Made by a program: the position numbers and the translations under genes
Notes under the pieces: generated by a model
Databases searched by the model: none
The model's input: the letters and a program-made list of their open reading frames with translations, nothing else
Told to the model about the DNA's origin: nothing
NCBI GenBank assembly: GCA_934621295.1
Contig: CAKTVB010000002.1
Span: 124,001 to 188,000 of the forward strand
Direction of reading: 5' to 3'
DNA from: an uncultured Collinsella sp.
GTDB taxonomy: Bacteria > Actinomycetota > Coriobacteriia > Coriobacteriales > Coriobacteriaceae
Length of the DNA stretch: 64,000 bases
In this document: positions 23,701 through 31,810 of the stretch, one piece after another
Position numbering within the stretch: position 1 is the stretch's first letter
Layout: every line of letters starts with the position of its first letter

Positions 23701-24591
23701 TTGACTGCGTTGGAACTATATGCAGACCGGTTGCATGCCCGCGCCGTGCGGGTCTGCGAGGCGGCAAGCTCCCTAGAGGCGCTGCAGAGGGTTGGTATCT
23801 TTCAAGAGGGGGCAATTGTTGGGGCCTGCGTAAATGGAGGGGCTCCCGAGATATGTGAGCCGGTGCTTCCTTCGGAGGACGAGCCACTGTTCTTTTGGCT
23901 TGCAGATGCCGTGTGCGGAGAGAATCTCCGGGTGCCCGATGTACGTTCGCTGGCCGCTGCCGCGCGTGAAGCCCAGGCTTGCTTGGTGCTCGATATCTCC
24001 AGTCCTACTTCTTTTGGTTGCGATCCGCTCAATGCCGGTGCGCCGGTTTGCGTTGAGTGCTTGCGCGCCGGGGTCTATGCGGTTTGTGTGGCTCGCTCGG
24101 GAAAGCGAGGTCGTGTTGTCGACCCGCATGCTGAACGCGCATTTCGCGCGCTCGTGCCAGAAGGGGGTATCTCGCCTGCCTGCAAAGAGGCTCTTGAGTT
24201 CGCGTGCGACTCTTCGTATCAGCAAAGCCTTCAGAAGCGGTTTGACTTCGCGCGTGCCTTTGCCGAGTACACCGCGGCGAATCCGCTAATCGATTCCTGC
24301 TGGTATCCAGGCTTAGCGTCGCATCCCGATCATGCTTTCGCAGCGAGTCTGCTTCGTCATGGTTTTGGCCCTCTTGTTTCCATTGGGCTCTCTGACGAAA
24401 GCAGCTCACTTCGAGTTTTTCAGCTTCTTGGCGGTACCGAGGCGGAGCAGCTACATCTTTTGGATGGCACGACGGTGACTCTTATGAAAGGAGAGGGAGG
24501 CTCCTGCCTTCTTTTCAACATGGGCGAAGGCAACGTGTTCGAGCTTATCGATCGGGTTGATAGCGCCCTTCGTAAGGTTTGCGTCAGGTAA
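23701..24591 (+). CDS. Degenerate PLP-dependent Cys/Met-metabolism enzyme-like protein
   Basis: A 296-residue protein resembling fold-type I enzymes of the cystathionine gamma-synthase family. The C-terminal stretch DSCWYPGLASHPDHAFAASL with GFGPLVSIGL matches the family's YPGL-SHP-H and GFG-G-SF blocks, and LVLDISSPTS resembles the strand carrying the PLP-binding Asp. At the site of the Schiff-base lysine (usually S-x-TK-x-x-GGH) it reads CVARSGKRGRVVD, without that motif. It is also about 80-100 residues shorter than active enzymes. It is probably a pseudoenzyme with a binding or regulatory role. The TTG start is preceded by AAAGGGAG at six bases. Confidence 0.6.
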   Translation: MTALELYADRLHARAVRVCEAASSLEALQRVGIFQEGAIVGACVNGGAPEICEPVLPSEDEPLFFWLADAVCGENLRVPDVRSLAAAAREAQACLVLDISSPTSFGCDPLNAGAPVCVECLRAGVYAVCVARSGKRGRVVDPHAERAFRALVPEGGISPACKEALEFACDSSYQQSLQKRFDFARAFAEYTAANPLIDSCWYPGLASHPDHAFAASLLRHGFGPLVSIGLSDESSSLRVFQLLGGTEAEQLHLLDGTTVTLMKGEGGSCLLFNMGEGNVFELIDRVDSALRKVCVR

Positions 24592-24656
24592 TCGGATAGC
24601 GTCACCGTACGGTGTATACCTTTGCACTCATCGTTTGCTTCTGGGGAGGGGCGGCA

Positions 24657-25226
24657 ATGCTGTTTGATAGCGCCGATGTCGTTGAGAGCGCCTTTTTGGG
24701 CGTGGCACTCGCCATGGACGCCATGGCGGTCACGCTGTCCAATTCGCTGGCCGAACCTCATATGCCAAGGACCAAAAAGATTGCCATGCCGTTGGCGTTT
24801 GCCATCTTTCAGATGGTTATGCCCGTACTCGGCTATTTTGGCGGCACGCTTGTGGCTTCGTATATCGATGCCTATGCGGGCATCGTTTCATTTGTGATCC
24901 TCGCCATCGTGGGCGGGAAGATGATCTGGGAGGCAGTACATGAGATGCGCAACCCAGATGAAGCCGCGCCCTCGCGTCTCACCTGGTGGGAGCTCTTTGT
25001 CGAATCCATCGCCACCTCCATCGATGCCTTTATCGTTGGCGTCTCGCTTGCCGCAACGGGGAAAAGCATCGTCCTGTATGGCTCGATGATTGGTGCCACG
25101 ACATTTGCATGCTGCCTGGTCGTGCTTGTGCTGGGCAAAAAGCTTGGAGAGCGTTTTGGAGCCCATGCTCAGGTGACGGGTGGCGTGGTGCTGATCTGCA
25201 TCGGTCTCAAGGCGCTGTTGTTCTAA
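24657..25226 (+). CDS. mntP: Manganese efflux pump MntP
   Basis: A 189-residue membrane protein with six hydrophobic segments. The first repeat carries LGVALAMDAMAVTLSNSL and the second ESIATSIDAFIVGVSL; the paired Asp in these helices is the mark of MntP. It exports Mn2+ across the cytoplasmic membrane. The ATG at 24657 follows GGGGAGGGG. No yybP-ykoY manganese riboswitch fits in the short upstream gap of about 65 bases. Confidence 0.9.
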   Translation: MLFDSADVVESAFLGVALAMDAMAVTLSNSLAEPHMPRTKKIAMPLAFAIFQMVMPVLGYFGGTLVASYIDAYAGIVSFVILAIVGGKMIWEAVHEMRNPDEAAPSRLTWWELFVESIATSIDAFIVGVSLAATGKSIVLYGSMIGATTFACCLVVLVLGKKLGERFGAHAQVTGGVVLICIGLKALLF

Positions 25227-25331
25227 TAGGCTATTGTGTGTTCTGATGTGCCATTTAACCTGCGGCGTCGTTGCCATGCTTCGTGTCGAAGACTCCGTGG
25301 ACTTTAGGCAAAGGGCTGTTTTGTGCGGCTG

Positions 25332-25359
25332 TTGAGCGTTAAGATAGCAACGCTATATA
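25332..25359 (+). promoter_or_regulatory. Putative guaB promoter with overlapping inverted repeat
   Basis: TTGAGC (25332-25337) and TATATA (25354-25359) are 16 bases apart. AGCGTT (25335-25340) and AACGCT (25349-25354) form an inverted repeat inside the spacer, an operator-like placement. Confidence 0.5.
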
Positions 25360-25428
25360 TAGGGCGCGACGGTAGGGCTGGGTCCACGGGGCTTGCAGCT
25401 AGTCGTCGGCGATGTTAGAAGGAGAAAC

Positions 25429-26940
25429 ATGGCAACGTTCTTTCCCGGTGAGTCCCACACATTTTCTGAGTATCTGCTCGTCCCTGGCTATTCCTCATCG
25501 GAATGCATCCCCAACAACGTTTCCCTTAAAACGCCGCTGACGCGTTTCAAGCGCGGCGAGAAGCCCGCGATCACCCTTAACATTCCTATGGTTTCGGCCA
25601 TCATGCAGTCCGTCTCCGGCGTGGACATGGGCGTTGCCCTGGCTACCGAGGGCGGCCTGTCGTTCATCTACGGTTCTCAGACGCCTGAGTCCGAGGCCGC
25701 TATGGTCAAAGCCGTTAAGGACCACAAGGCCGGCTTCGTCGAGTCCGATTCCACGCTCACTCCGAAGATGACTATGTCCGAGGTCATGGCCCTCAAGGAG
25801 AAGACGGGCCACTCCACCATGCCTGTCACCGACGACGGCACTCCCCGCGGCAAGCTTCTGGGTATCGTGACCAGCCGCGATTATCGTCCTTCGCGTGATG
25901 ATCACTCCGCTTTGGTCGAGACCTTCATGACCCCGCGCGAGAAGCTCATCGTGGGCGACAAGAACATCACCCTCAAGAAGGCCAATGACGTCATCTGGGA
26001 GAACAAGCTCAATGCTCTTCCTGTCGTCGATGACTACGATCATCTGATCGGCATCGTGTTCCGTAAGGATTACGATAGCCATAAGACCAACCCCAACGAG
26101 CTGCTCGACGCCAACAAGCGCTATATGGTTGGTGCTGGCATTAACACCCGCGATTACGCCGAGCGCGTGCCTCTGCTCATCGAGGCCGGTGCCGACGTTT
26201 TGTGCATCGACTCCTCCGAGGGCTTCTCCGAGTGGCAGAAGCGCACCATCGAGTGGATTCGCGCCAACTACGGCGAGGATGTTAAGGTGGGCGCCGGTAA
26301 CGTTGTCGACGCCGAGGGCTTCCGCTTCTTGGCAGACTGCGGTGCCGACTTCATCAAGGTCGGTATCGGCGGTGGTTCCATCTGCATCACCCGCGAGACC
26401 AAGGGTATCGGCCGTGGCCAGGCAACTGCTCTGATTGACGTTTGCCGTGCTCGCGACGAGTACTTCGAGGAGACCGGCATCTACGTGCCCGTGTGCTCCG
26501 ACGGTGGCATCGTTTACGACTACCACATGACGCTTGCTCTCGCTATGGGTGCCGACTTCATGATGCTCGGCCGTTACTTCGCTCGCTTTGACGAGAGCCC
26601 GACCGATCGCGTGAACGTCAACGGCCAGTACATGAAGGAGTACTGGGGCGAGGGCTCTGCCCGTGCTCGCAACTGGCAGCGCTACGACCTGGGCGGTGCC
26701 GCGAAGCTCAGCTTCGTCGAGGGCGTTGACTCTTACGTGCCTTACGCCGGCTCCCTCAAGGATGGCGTCAACGGCACGCTCTACAAGGTCAAGTCCACGA
26801 TGTGCAACTGCGGTGCGCTTTCCATTCCTGAGCTCCAGGAGAAGGCCCGCCTGACCCTGGTTTCCTCCACCTCCATCGTCGAGGGCGGCGCCCACGACGT
26901 CGTGGTTAAGGACACCCAGCAGACGGTGAGCTACCGCTAA
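25429..26940 (+). CDS. guaB: Inosine-5'-monophosphate dehydrogenase
   Basis: A 503-residue enzyme that oxidises IMP to XMP with NAD+, the committed step of GMP synthesis. The TIM barrel is interrupted by two CBS domains (about residues 105-215). The catalytic loop is GIGGGSICITRETKGIGRG with the nucleophile at about C319; this variant differs from the common GIGPGSICTTR form but is found in a subgroup of bacterial enzymes. The nucleotide-phosphate-binding CSDGGI stretch follows. The ATG has AGAAGGAGA upstream; a start 12 codons earlier is not supported. A GMP reductase role is less likely because CBS domains are present. Confidence 0.9.
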   Translation: MATFFPGESHTFSEYLLVPGYSSSECIPNNVSLKTPLTRFKRGEKPAITLNIPMVSAIMQSVSGVDMGVALATEGGLSFIYGSQTPESEAAMVKAVKDHKAGFVESDSTLTPKMTMSEVMALKEKTGHSTMPVTDDGTPRGKLLGIVTSRDYRPSRDDHSALVETFMTPREKLIVGDKNITLKKANDVIWENKLNALPVVDDYDHLIGIVFRKDYDSHKTNPNELLDANKRYMVGAGINTRDYAERVPLLIEAGADVLCIDSSEGFSEWQKRTIEWIRANYGEDVKVGAGNVVDAEGFRFLADCGADFIKVGIGGGSICITRETKGIGRGQATALIDVCRARDEYFEETGIYVPVCSDGGIVYDYHMTLALAMGADFMMLGRYFARFDESPTDRVNVNGQYMKEYWGEGSARARNWQRYDLGGAAKLSFVEGVDSYVPYAGSLKDGVNGTLYKVKSTMCNCGALSIPELQEKARLTLVSSTSIVEGGAHDVVVKDTQQTVSYR

Positions 26941-27015
26941 GCGACACCGAGAATGTTCATTCGCTTTTGAATGGCTTTCATATACGGGGTGAATTTCCGC
27001 CACGTTATTGAGATA

Positions 27016-27050
27016 AAGCGAGATGCCTGCAACTTGTGGGCATCTCGCTT
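27016..27050 (+). terminator. Probable terminator of guaB
   Basis: AAGCGAGATGCC and GGCATCTCGCTT form a perfect 12-bp stem with an 11-nt loop. The following GTTGTATTTG is only partly T-rich. Confidence 0.65.
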
Positions 27051-27085
27051 GTTGTATTTGCTATCATCATGCGAGTTAAGGATAT

Positions 27086-27202
27086 GGTTGGGTGGCCAGA
27101 CCTTTGGTCGCTGTAAGTTCCGCACGAGCAGAAGGCGCCAGTGGCGCCTTCGTCGCGAGCAGGACTGTCCGCAGCAGCGATTAAAGGTCTGGCCGCCCAA
27201 CC
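27086..27202 (+). ncRNA. Candidate structured leader RNA of leuS, shared with valS
   Basis: Outer arms 27086-27113 and 27175-27202 pair over 28 bases with no mismatch and three G-T pairs, which points to an RNA rather than DNA hairpin. The enclosed 61 nt match the valS leader interior: left flank TTCCGCACGAGCA, apical hairpin GAAGGCGCC-AGT-GGCGCCTTC, right flank CGTCGCGAGCAGGAC. The outer arms have no sequence likeness to those of valS. The right arm ends about 14 bases before the AAAGGAG of leuS. No T-box consensus or T-run is present. Confidence 0.75.
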
Positions 27203-27227
27203 CAGTCAACATTACAAAGGAGCCGAT

Positions 27228-29798
27228 ATGTGCGATTGCACAGATCATAAGGAAGAGATTCCTGCCTACGACGCGAAGTTGATCGAGGAAAAATGGGTGA
27301 AGGCCTGGGACGACGAGAACCTTTTCGCCGTCGACACCGATCCGGCTAAACCCAAGAAGTACGTACTCGAGATGTTCCCGTACCCCTCGGGCGACCTCCA
27401 TATGGGCCATGCGCGCAACTACACCATTGGCGACGCCATGGCGCGTCAGGCTCGCATGCGTGGCTTTGACGTACTGCATCCCATCGGTTTTGACGCCTTT
27501 GGCCTGCCCGCCGAGAACGCCGCTATCAAGCACAATACCCAGGCTGCGGCTTGGACCTATAAGAATATGGACCAGGCGCTCGCCACGATGAAGCGCATGG
27601 GCTTTTCCTACGATATGGATCGCTTGGTCAGGACCTGCAGCCCCGATTACTATCGCTGGGGCCAGTGGATTTTCGAGAAGCTGTGGGAGCGCGGCCTGGT
27701 CTATCGTAAGAAGAACCCGGTCAACTGGTGCCCCAAGTGCGAGACGGTGCTTGCCAACGAGCAGGTGACCGAGGGCCGTTGCTGGCGCTGCGATTCCGAG
27801 GTGGAGAAGCGCGACCTCGAGCAGTGGTACATCAAGATTACCGAGTACGCACAGGAGCTCCTCGACGACCTGGGGAAGCTTCCCGGCTGGCCCGAGCGCG
27901 TCAAGCAGATGCAGGCCAACTGGATCGGCCGCTCCGAGGGCGCTGAGGTCGACTTCACCCTTTGCGATGCCGATGGCAACCCCATCGAGGGCGACGAGGG
28001 CAAGATTACCGTTTTCACCACGCGTGCCGATACCCTCTTTGGCAACACCTTCTTCCTGCTCGCTCCTGAGTATAAGGGTCTGATGGAGCTGGTCGAGGGC
28101 ACCGAGTATGAGGACGCCGTACGTGAGGTCGTGGAGGGTGCTAAGCACATTTCTGCTGTCGAGCGCGCCCAGGGTACCCTGGAGAAGCACGGAGCCTTCA
28201 CGGGCCGGTACGTTGTGAACCCTGTTTCCGGTGCCAAGGTGCCGGTTTGGGTTGCCGACTACATCATTTCCGACTACGGCACCGGTGCCGTTATGGCCGT
28301 TCCTTGCGGCGACCAGCGCGACTTTGAGTTTGCCAAGAAGTACGATCTTCCCATCGTGCCCATCATTCTCTCCGATGATGATCCTCTGTATGACCAGCTC
28401 AAGGACGAGAAGACCACGGTTGTCACTTCGGTTGACTGGGATGAGGCTCTCACCTGCGAGGGTACGCTCGTCCAGTCCGGTAAGTACACCGGCATGGTGG
28501 GCGGCAAGCACTCCGAGGGCGAAGCGGCTATCGTCGCAGACCTTGAGGCTGCCGGCACCGGCAAGCGTTCCGTGCAGTACCGCCTGCGTGACTGGCTCAT
28601 CTCGCGTCAGCGCTACTGGGGCAACCCGATCCCCGCTATCCACTGCGAGCACTGCGGCATCGTCCCTGTTCCCGAGGACCAGCTGCCGGTGACGCTGCCC
28701 GATAATCTCGACCTCGGCGCCGGCGAGACGCTTGCCGAGTGCCGTGATTTCTACGAGACCACCTGCCCGGTGTGCGGCGCCCCAGCACGTCGCGAGACGG
28801 ATACCATGGACACCTTTACCTGCTCCAGCTGGTATTACCTGCGCTATACCGACCCGCACAACACCGAGCTCCCGTTTGGCAAGGACGCCGCGAACCACTG
28901 GATGCCGGTCGATAACTACATCGGCGGTATCGAGCATGCTATCCTGCACCTGCTCTACAGCCGTTTCTTCACCAAGGCTCTGCGCGACATGGGCTTGCTT
29001 GATGTTGATGAGCCCTTCACTAACCTGCTGTGCCAGGGCATGGTCAAGGACGAGAACGGCGACACCATGTCCAAGTCAAAGGGCAACGTCGTGCCTCCTT
29101 CGAGCGTGATCGAGCCCTATGGCGCCGATACTATGCGCTTGGCGATTCTTTTTATCGCTCCGCCCGAGAAGGACTTCGACTGGGATCCCAAGGCTGTGGC
29201 CGGTGCCAACCGCTTTATCAAGCGCGCCTGGAACATCGTGTGGCAGCTTGCAAACGATGGCGATGCGAACGCCGCGCTCGACACCTCTGCGCTCTCCGAC
29301 GCCGCCATGAAGCTCTATCGCGAGCGTCATCGCACGATTGCCCGCTGCACCCAGGACTTCGACCGTCAGCAGTTCAACACGGCGATTTCTGCCGTGATGG
29401 AACTCGTCAACGCTGCCAGCACCTATCTCAATGCCGAGGCGGCTGGTAAGCGCAACGCTGCTCTGTGCAGGCTTGTTGCCACCGATATCGTGTCGGTTTT
29501 GGCTCCTGTGTGCCCCTTCTGGGGAGACGAGCTGTGGCACGAGGCCCTGCACAACGAGGGCAGCGTCTACACCGCTCCTTGGCCGGAATTCGATCTGAGC
29601 GAAGCCGTTGAGGACGAGGTTGAGATTGCGGTCCAGGTGCTTGGCAAGATGCGCGCGCACGTAAAGGTTCCGACCGATGCCACGCCCGATCAGATGCAGG
29701 CTGCCGCCGAGGGCGTTGCCTCCAAGTGGATCGAGGGCAAGACGGTCGTCAAGGCCATCTGCGTTCCCGGAAAGCTTGTGAACCTGGTGGTTAAATAG
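27228..29798 (+). CDS. leuS: Leucyl-tRNA synthetase
   Basis: An 856-residue class Ia synthetase for tRNA-Leu. The HIGH motif is HMGH in YPSGDLHMGHARNYTIGD, KMSKS is TMSKSKGNVVPP, and the large CP1 editing domain (around TVFTTRADTLFG and VAVP-like GAVMAVPCGDQRDF) is present. Zinc-ribbon cysteines occur (CPKCETV then CWRCD). The open frame continues 29 codons upstream into the leader hairpin, but AAAGGAG before the ATG at 27228 fixes the start. Confidence 0.95.
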   Translation: MCDCTDHKEEIPAYDAKLIEEKWVKAWDDENLFAVDTDPAKPKKYVLEMFPYPSGDLHMGHARNYTIGDAMARQARMRGFDVLHPIGFDAFGLPAENAAIKHNTQAAAWTYKNMDQALATMKRMGFSYDMDRLVRTCSPDYYRWGQWIFEKLWERGLVYRKKNPVNWCPKCETVLANEQVTEGRCWRCDSEVEKRDLEQWYIKITEYAQELLDDLGKLPGWPERVKQMQANWIGRSEGAEVDFTLCDADGNPIEGDEGKITVFTTRADTLFGNTFFLLAPEYKGLMELVEGTEYEDAVREVVEGAKHISAVERAQGTLEKHGAFTGRYVVNPVSGAKVPVWVADYIISDYGTGAVMAVPCGDQRDFEFAKKYDLPIVPIILSDDDPLYDQLKDEKTTVVTSVDWDEALTCEGTLVQSGKYTGMVGGKHSEGEAAIVADLEAAGTGKRSVQYRLRDWLISRQRYWGNPIPAIHCEHCGIVPVPEDQLPVTLPDNLDLGAGETLAECRDFYETTCPVCGAPARRETDTMDTFTCSSWYYLRYTDPHNTELPFGKDAANHWMPVDNYIGGIEHAILHLLYSRFFTKALRDMGLLDVDEPFTNLLCQGMVKDENGDTMSKSKGNVVPPSSVIEPYGADTMRLAILFIAPPEKDFDWDPKAVAGANRFIKRAWNIVWQLANDGDANAALDTSALSDAAMKLYRERHRTIARCTQDFDRQQFNTAISAVMELVNAASTYLNAEAAGKRNAALCRLVATDIVSVLAPVCPFWGDELWHEALHNEGSVYTAPWPEFDLSEAVEDEVEIAVQVLGKMRAHVKVPTDATPDQMQAAAEGVASKWIEGKTVVKAICVPGKLVNLVVK

Positions 29799-29859
29799 CG
29801 ATTTGTGCTAATAATGTGATGCAAATCGGTGTCGCCAACGTTGGCATCATTAGATTTCT

Positions 29860-29887
29860 TTGCATCTAGCTGCAGGTTTGCTATACT
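29860..29887 (+). promoter_or_regulatory. Promoter of the rimP-nusA-infB operon
   Basis: TTGCAT (29860-29865) and TATACT (29882-29887) are 16 bases apart. The same pair with the same spacing precedes tRNA-Asn at 41641-41668. Transcription would start near 29894, before the hairpin at 29914. Confidence 0.7.
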
Positions 29888-29913
29888 TGCTTAGCAATTG
29901 AAGTTAAGCCGTG

Positions 29914-29944
29914 AGAAGTGGGGTTTCGACCCCGCTTCTTTTTT
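29914..29944 (+). terminator. Intrinsic terminator in the rimP leader (possible attenuator)
   Basis: An 11-bp stem (AGAAGTGGGGT / ACCCCGCTTCT, one G-T pair) with a TTCG loop is followed by TTTTT. It lies after the promoter and before rimP, so it would stop most transcripts about 50 nt from their start unless read through. Control by NusA, encoded in the operon, is an attractive guess. Confidence 0.75.
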
Positions 29945-29961
29945 GTATGAGGAGGTGTTGC

Positions 29962-30456
29962 ATGGTCAAGACCAAGGTGGAGCAGAGCATCATCGATGCG
30001 CTCGAGGCAGTAGCTGCCGACCACGGTGTCGATATCGTCGACGTCGAGGTCGTGGGTGCCACCAAGGCGCCGTGTGTCCGCGTGAGGATCGATAATCTCG
30101 ATGGTAAGTCCATTTCGCTCGATGAGGTGACCGCGCAGAGCAGCTGGGTAAGTGATGTCGTCGAGGGTTTGGATCCCATTTCGAGCAGCTACACGCTCGA
30201 GGTCTCTTCCCCGGGTATGGCTCGTCCCCTGCGTCGTCCTTCGGACTTCCAGAAGTTCGTGGGCGAGCGCTGCGAGCTTTCGACCACTGCAACCGAGGGC
30301 CAGCGCCGCTATAAGGGCGTTATCGCCACGGCCGACGACACCACGGTCACCATCGAGACCGAGGACGGCGAGCAGACGGTCATCTCCTTTGACGACGTGA
30401 AGAAATGCACCTTGAAGCCGACCTTCGACTTCAAGAAAGAGAAGGGCGGTAAATAG
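29962..30456 (+). CDS. rimP: Ribosome maturation factor RimP
   Basis: A 164-residue protein needed for 30S assembly. The N-terminal alpha/beta domain with VDIVDVEVVG and VRVRIDN, the YTLEVSSPGMARPLRRPSDF block and the C-terminal SH3-like domain (VTIETEDGEQTVISFDDVKKC) are as in RimP. The ATG at 29962 follows GAGGAGG. nusA starts two bases after its stop, giving the usual rimP-nusA-infB order. Confidence 0.93.
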   Translation: MVKTKVEQSIIDALEAVAADHGVDIVDVEVVGATKAPCVRVRIDNLDGKSISLDEVTAQSSWVSDVVEGLDPISSSYTLEVSSPGMARPLRRPSDFQKFVGERCELSTTATEGQRRYKGVIATADDTTVTIETEDGEQTVISFDDVKKCTLKPTFDFKKEKGGK

Positions 30457-30458
30457 AT

Positions 30459-31724
30459 ATGGCAGCATCCGAGATGATGGAAGCCCTCATGGCTCTGTGC
30501 CAGGAGAGGCATATCGATCAGCTTTACCTCATCGATCGTTTGGAGCAGTCGCTCGCCAAGAGCTACGCCGAGATTCTCCACCTGGACTGGGGCGCGAAGG
30601 TCACCATCGACCGCTCCACCGGTAAGATTTACGTGTACAAGCTCATTCCCGACGATGATTCCATGGATGAAGAGGGCAACTACACCCGCTTCGAGGAGAT
30701 TGACGTCACCCCGAAGGACACCTCTCGCATCGCAGCTCAGCATGCCAAGGCCGAGATCAACGCCATCGTGCGCAACTCTGCTCGTGAGCAGATCTACGAG
30801 GAGTTCTCTGGCCGTATCGGCGATATCATCACCGGCACCGTGCTGCAATCCACGCCCGACTTCACGATCGTCAAGATCCGTGAGGGCGTTGAGGCCGAGC
30901 TTCCGCACTTCGATCTTCACCGCTACGAGGACGAGCGCAACGAGCGTCCCATGGGCGAGCGCTATCTGCACAACCAGCGTCTGAAGGCCGTCATCATCGA
31001 CGTGCGCGACCCCAACTCCACCGTGCCGCCCGTTCGCGGCGAGCACAGCCGTCCGCCTATCGTTATCTCCCGTACGCACCCGGCTCTTATCAAGCGTCTC
31101 TTCGAGCAGGAGGTGCCCGAGATCTACGAGGGTACCGTCGAGGTTAAGTCCATCGCCCGTGAGCCCGGTCAGCGCTCCAAGGTCGCTGTCCATTCTCTGG
31201 ACGATCGTCTGGATCCCGTGGGCGCCTGCGTTGGCCCCAAGGGCAGCCGTGTGCGTGCCGTCGTGGGTGAGCTTCGCGGCGAGCGCGTGGACGTCATCCT
31301 GTGGAATGCCGATCCGGCTGTCTACGTTGCCAATGCACTGTCCCCAGCTAAGGTCACTCGTGTGCTGATCGACGAGGAGAAGAACTACGCCGGCGTCATC
31401 GTTCCCGATGACCAGCTTTCCCTCGCTATTGGCAAGGAAGGCCAGAACGCCCGTCTTGCTGCCCGCCTGACCGGTTGGCACATCGACATCAAGAACGAGA
31501 CGCTTGCTGCCGATATCTTGAAGAACGTTCCCGTCATCGAGGAGCAGCCGGCAGACGACCTGCTGTCCGATGATGAGCCCGAGCGCTGCGCATACGTCAA
31601 CGAGGACGGCATCCGCTGCCGCAACCAGGCTCGCCCCGGTTCGCGTTTCTGCGGCGTGCACGACCCCGTGAGCATGGGCGAGGGCGAGTCCGATTACATC
31701 TCGGAAGCCGAGGATCTGATCTAG
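30459..31724 (+). CDS. nusA: Transcription termination/antitermination factor NusA with a C-terminal Cys/His motif
   Basis: A 421-residue RNA polymerase-binding factor. The N-terminal polymerase-binding domain, the S1 domain (GTVLQSTPDFTIVKI), and KH1 and KH2 (VGACVGPKGSRVRAVVGEL and LAIGKEGQNARLAARLTGW) are in standard order. After an acidic linker there is an unusual tail with C377, C387, C398 and H401 (C-x9-C-x10-C-x2-H), reading RCAYVNEDGIRC and SRFCGVHDP. This resembles small zinc-binding modules found at the ends of other proteins; I do not know it from standard NusA. It is translationally close to rimP (two bases). The small ylxR gene that often follows nusA is missing. Confidence 0.93.
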   Translation: MAASEMMEALMALCQERHIDQLYLIDRLEQSLAKSYAEILHLDWGAKVTIDRSTGKIYVYKLIPDDDSMDEEGNYTRFEEIDVTPKDTSRIAAQHAKAEINAIVRNSAREQIYEEFSGRIGDIITGTVLQSTPDFTIVKIREGVEAELPHFDLHRYEDERNERPMGERYLHNQRLKAVIIDVRDPNSTVPPVRGEHSRPPIVISRTHPALIKRLFEQEVPEIYEGTVEVKSIAREPGQRSKVAVHSLDDRLDPVGACVGPKGSRVRAVVGELRGERVDVILWNADPAVYVANALSPAKVTRVLIDEEKNYAGVIVPDDQLSLAIGKEGQNARLAARLTGWHIDIKNETLAADILKNVPVIEEQPADDLLSDDEPERCAYVNEDGIRCRNQARPGSRFCGVHDPVSMGEGESDYISEAEDLI

Positions 31725-31810
31725 CGGGAAGGCGCGATCGCGCCCAGCCGCTTGTCTGAAAGGAACCCGCAAGATCATGGGCGCCCTGCGCGCCCGAAAG
31801 GTAGGTGCTT

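Noticed and set aside
21479..23887. Minus-strand 802-codon open frame opposite thrS
   Set aside because: It is a shadow of the GC-rich codons of thrS; the plus-strand gene has full family motifs and a ribosome-binding site.
24592..24656. yybP-ykoY manganese riboswitch before mntP
   Set aside because: The gap is only about 65 bases and shows no matching stems; the motif would not fit.
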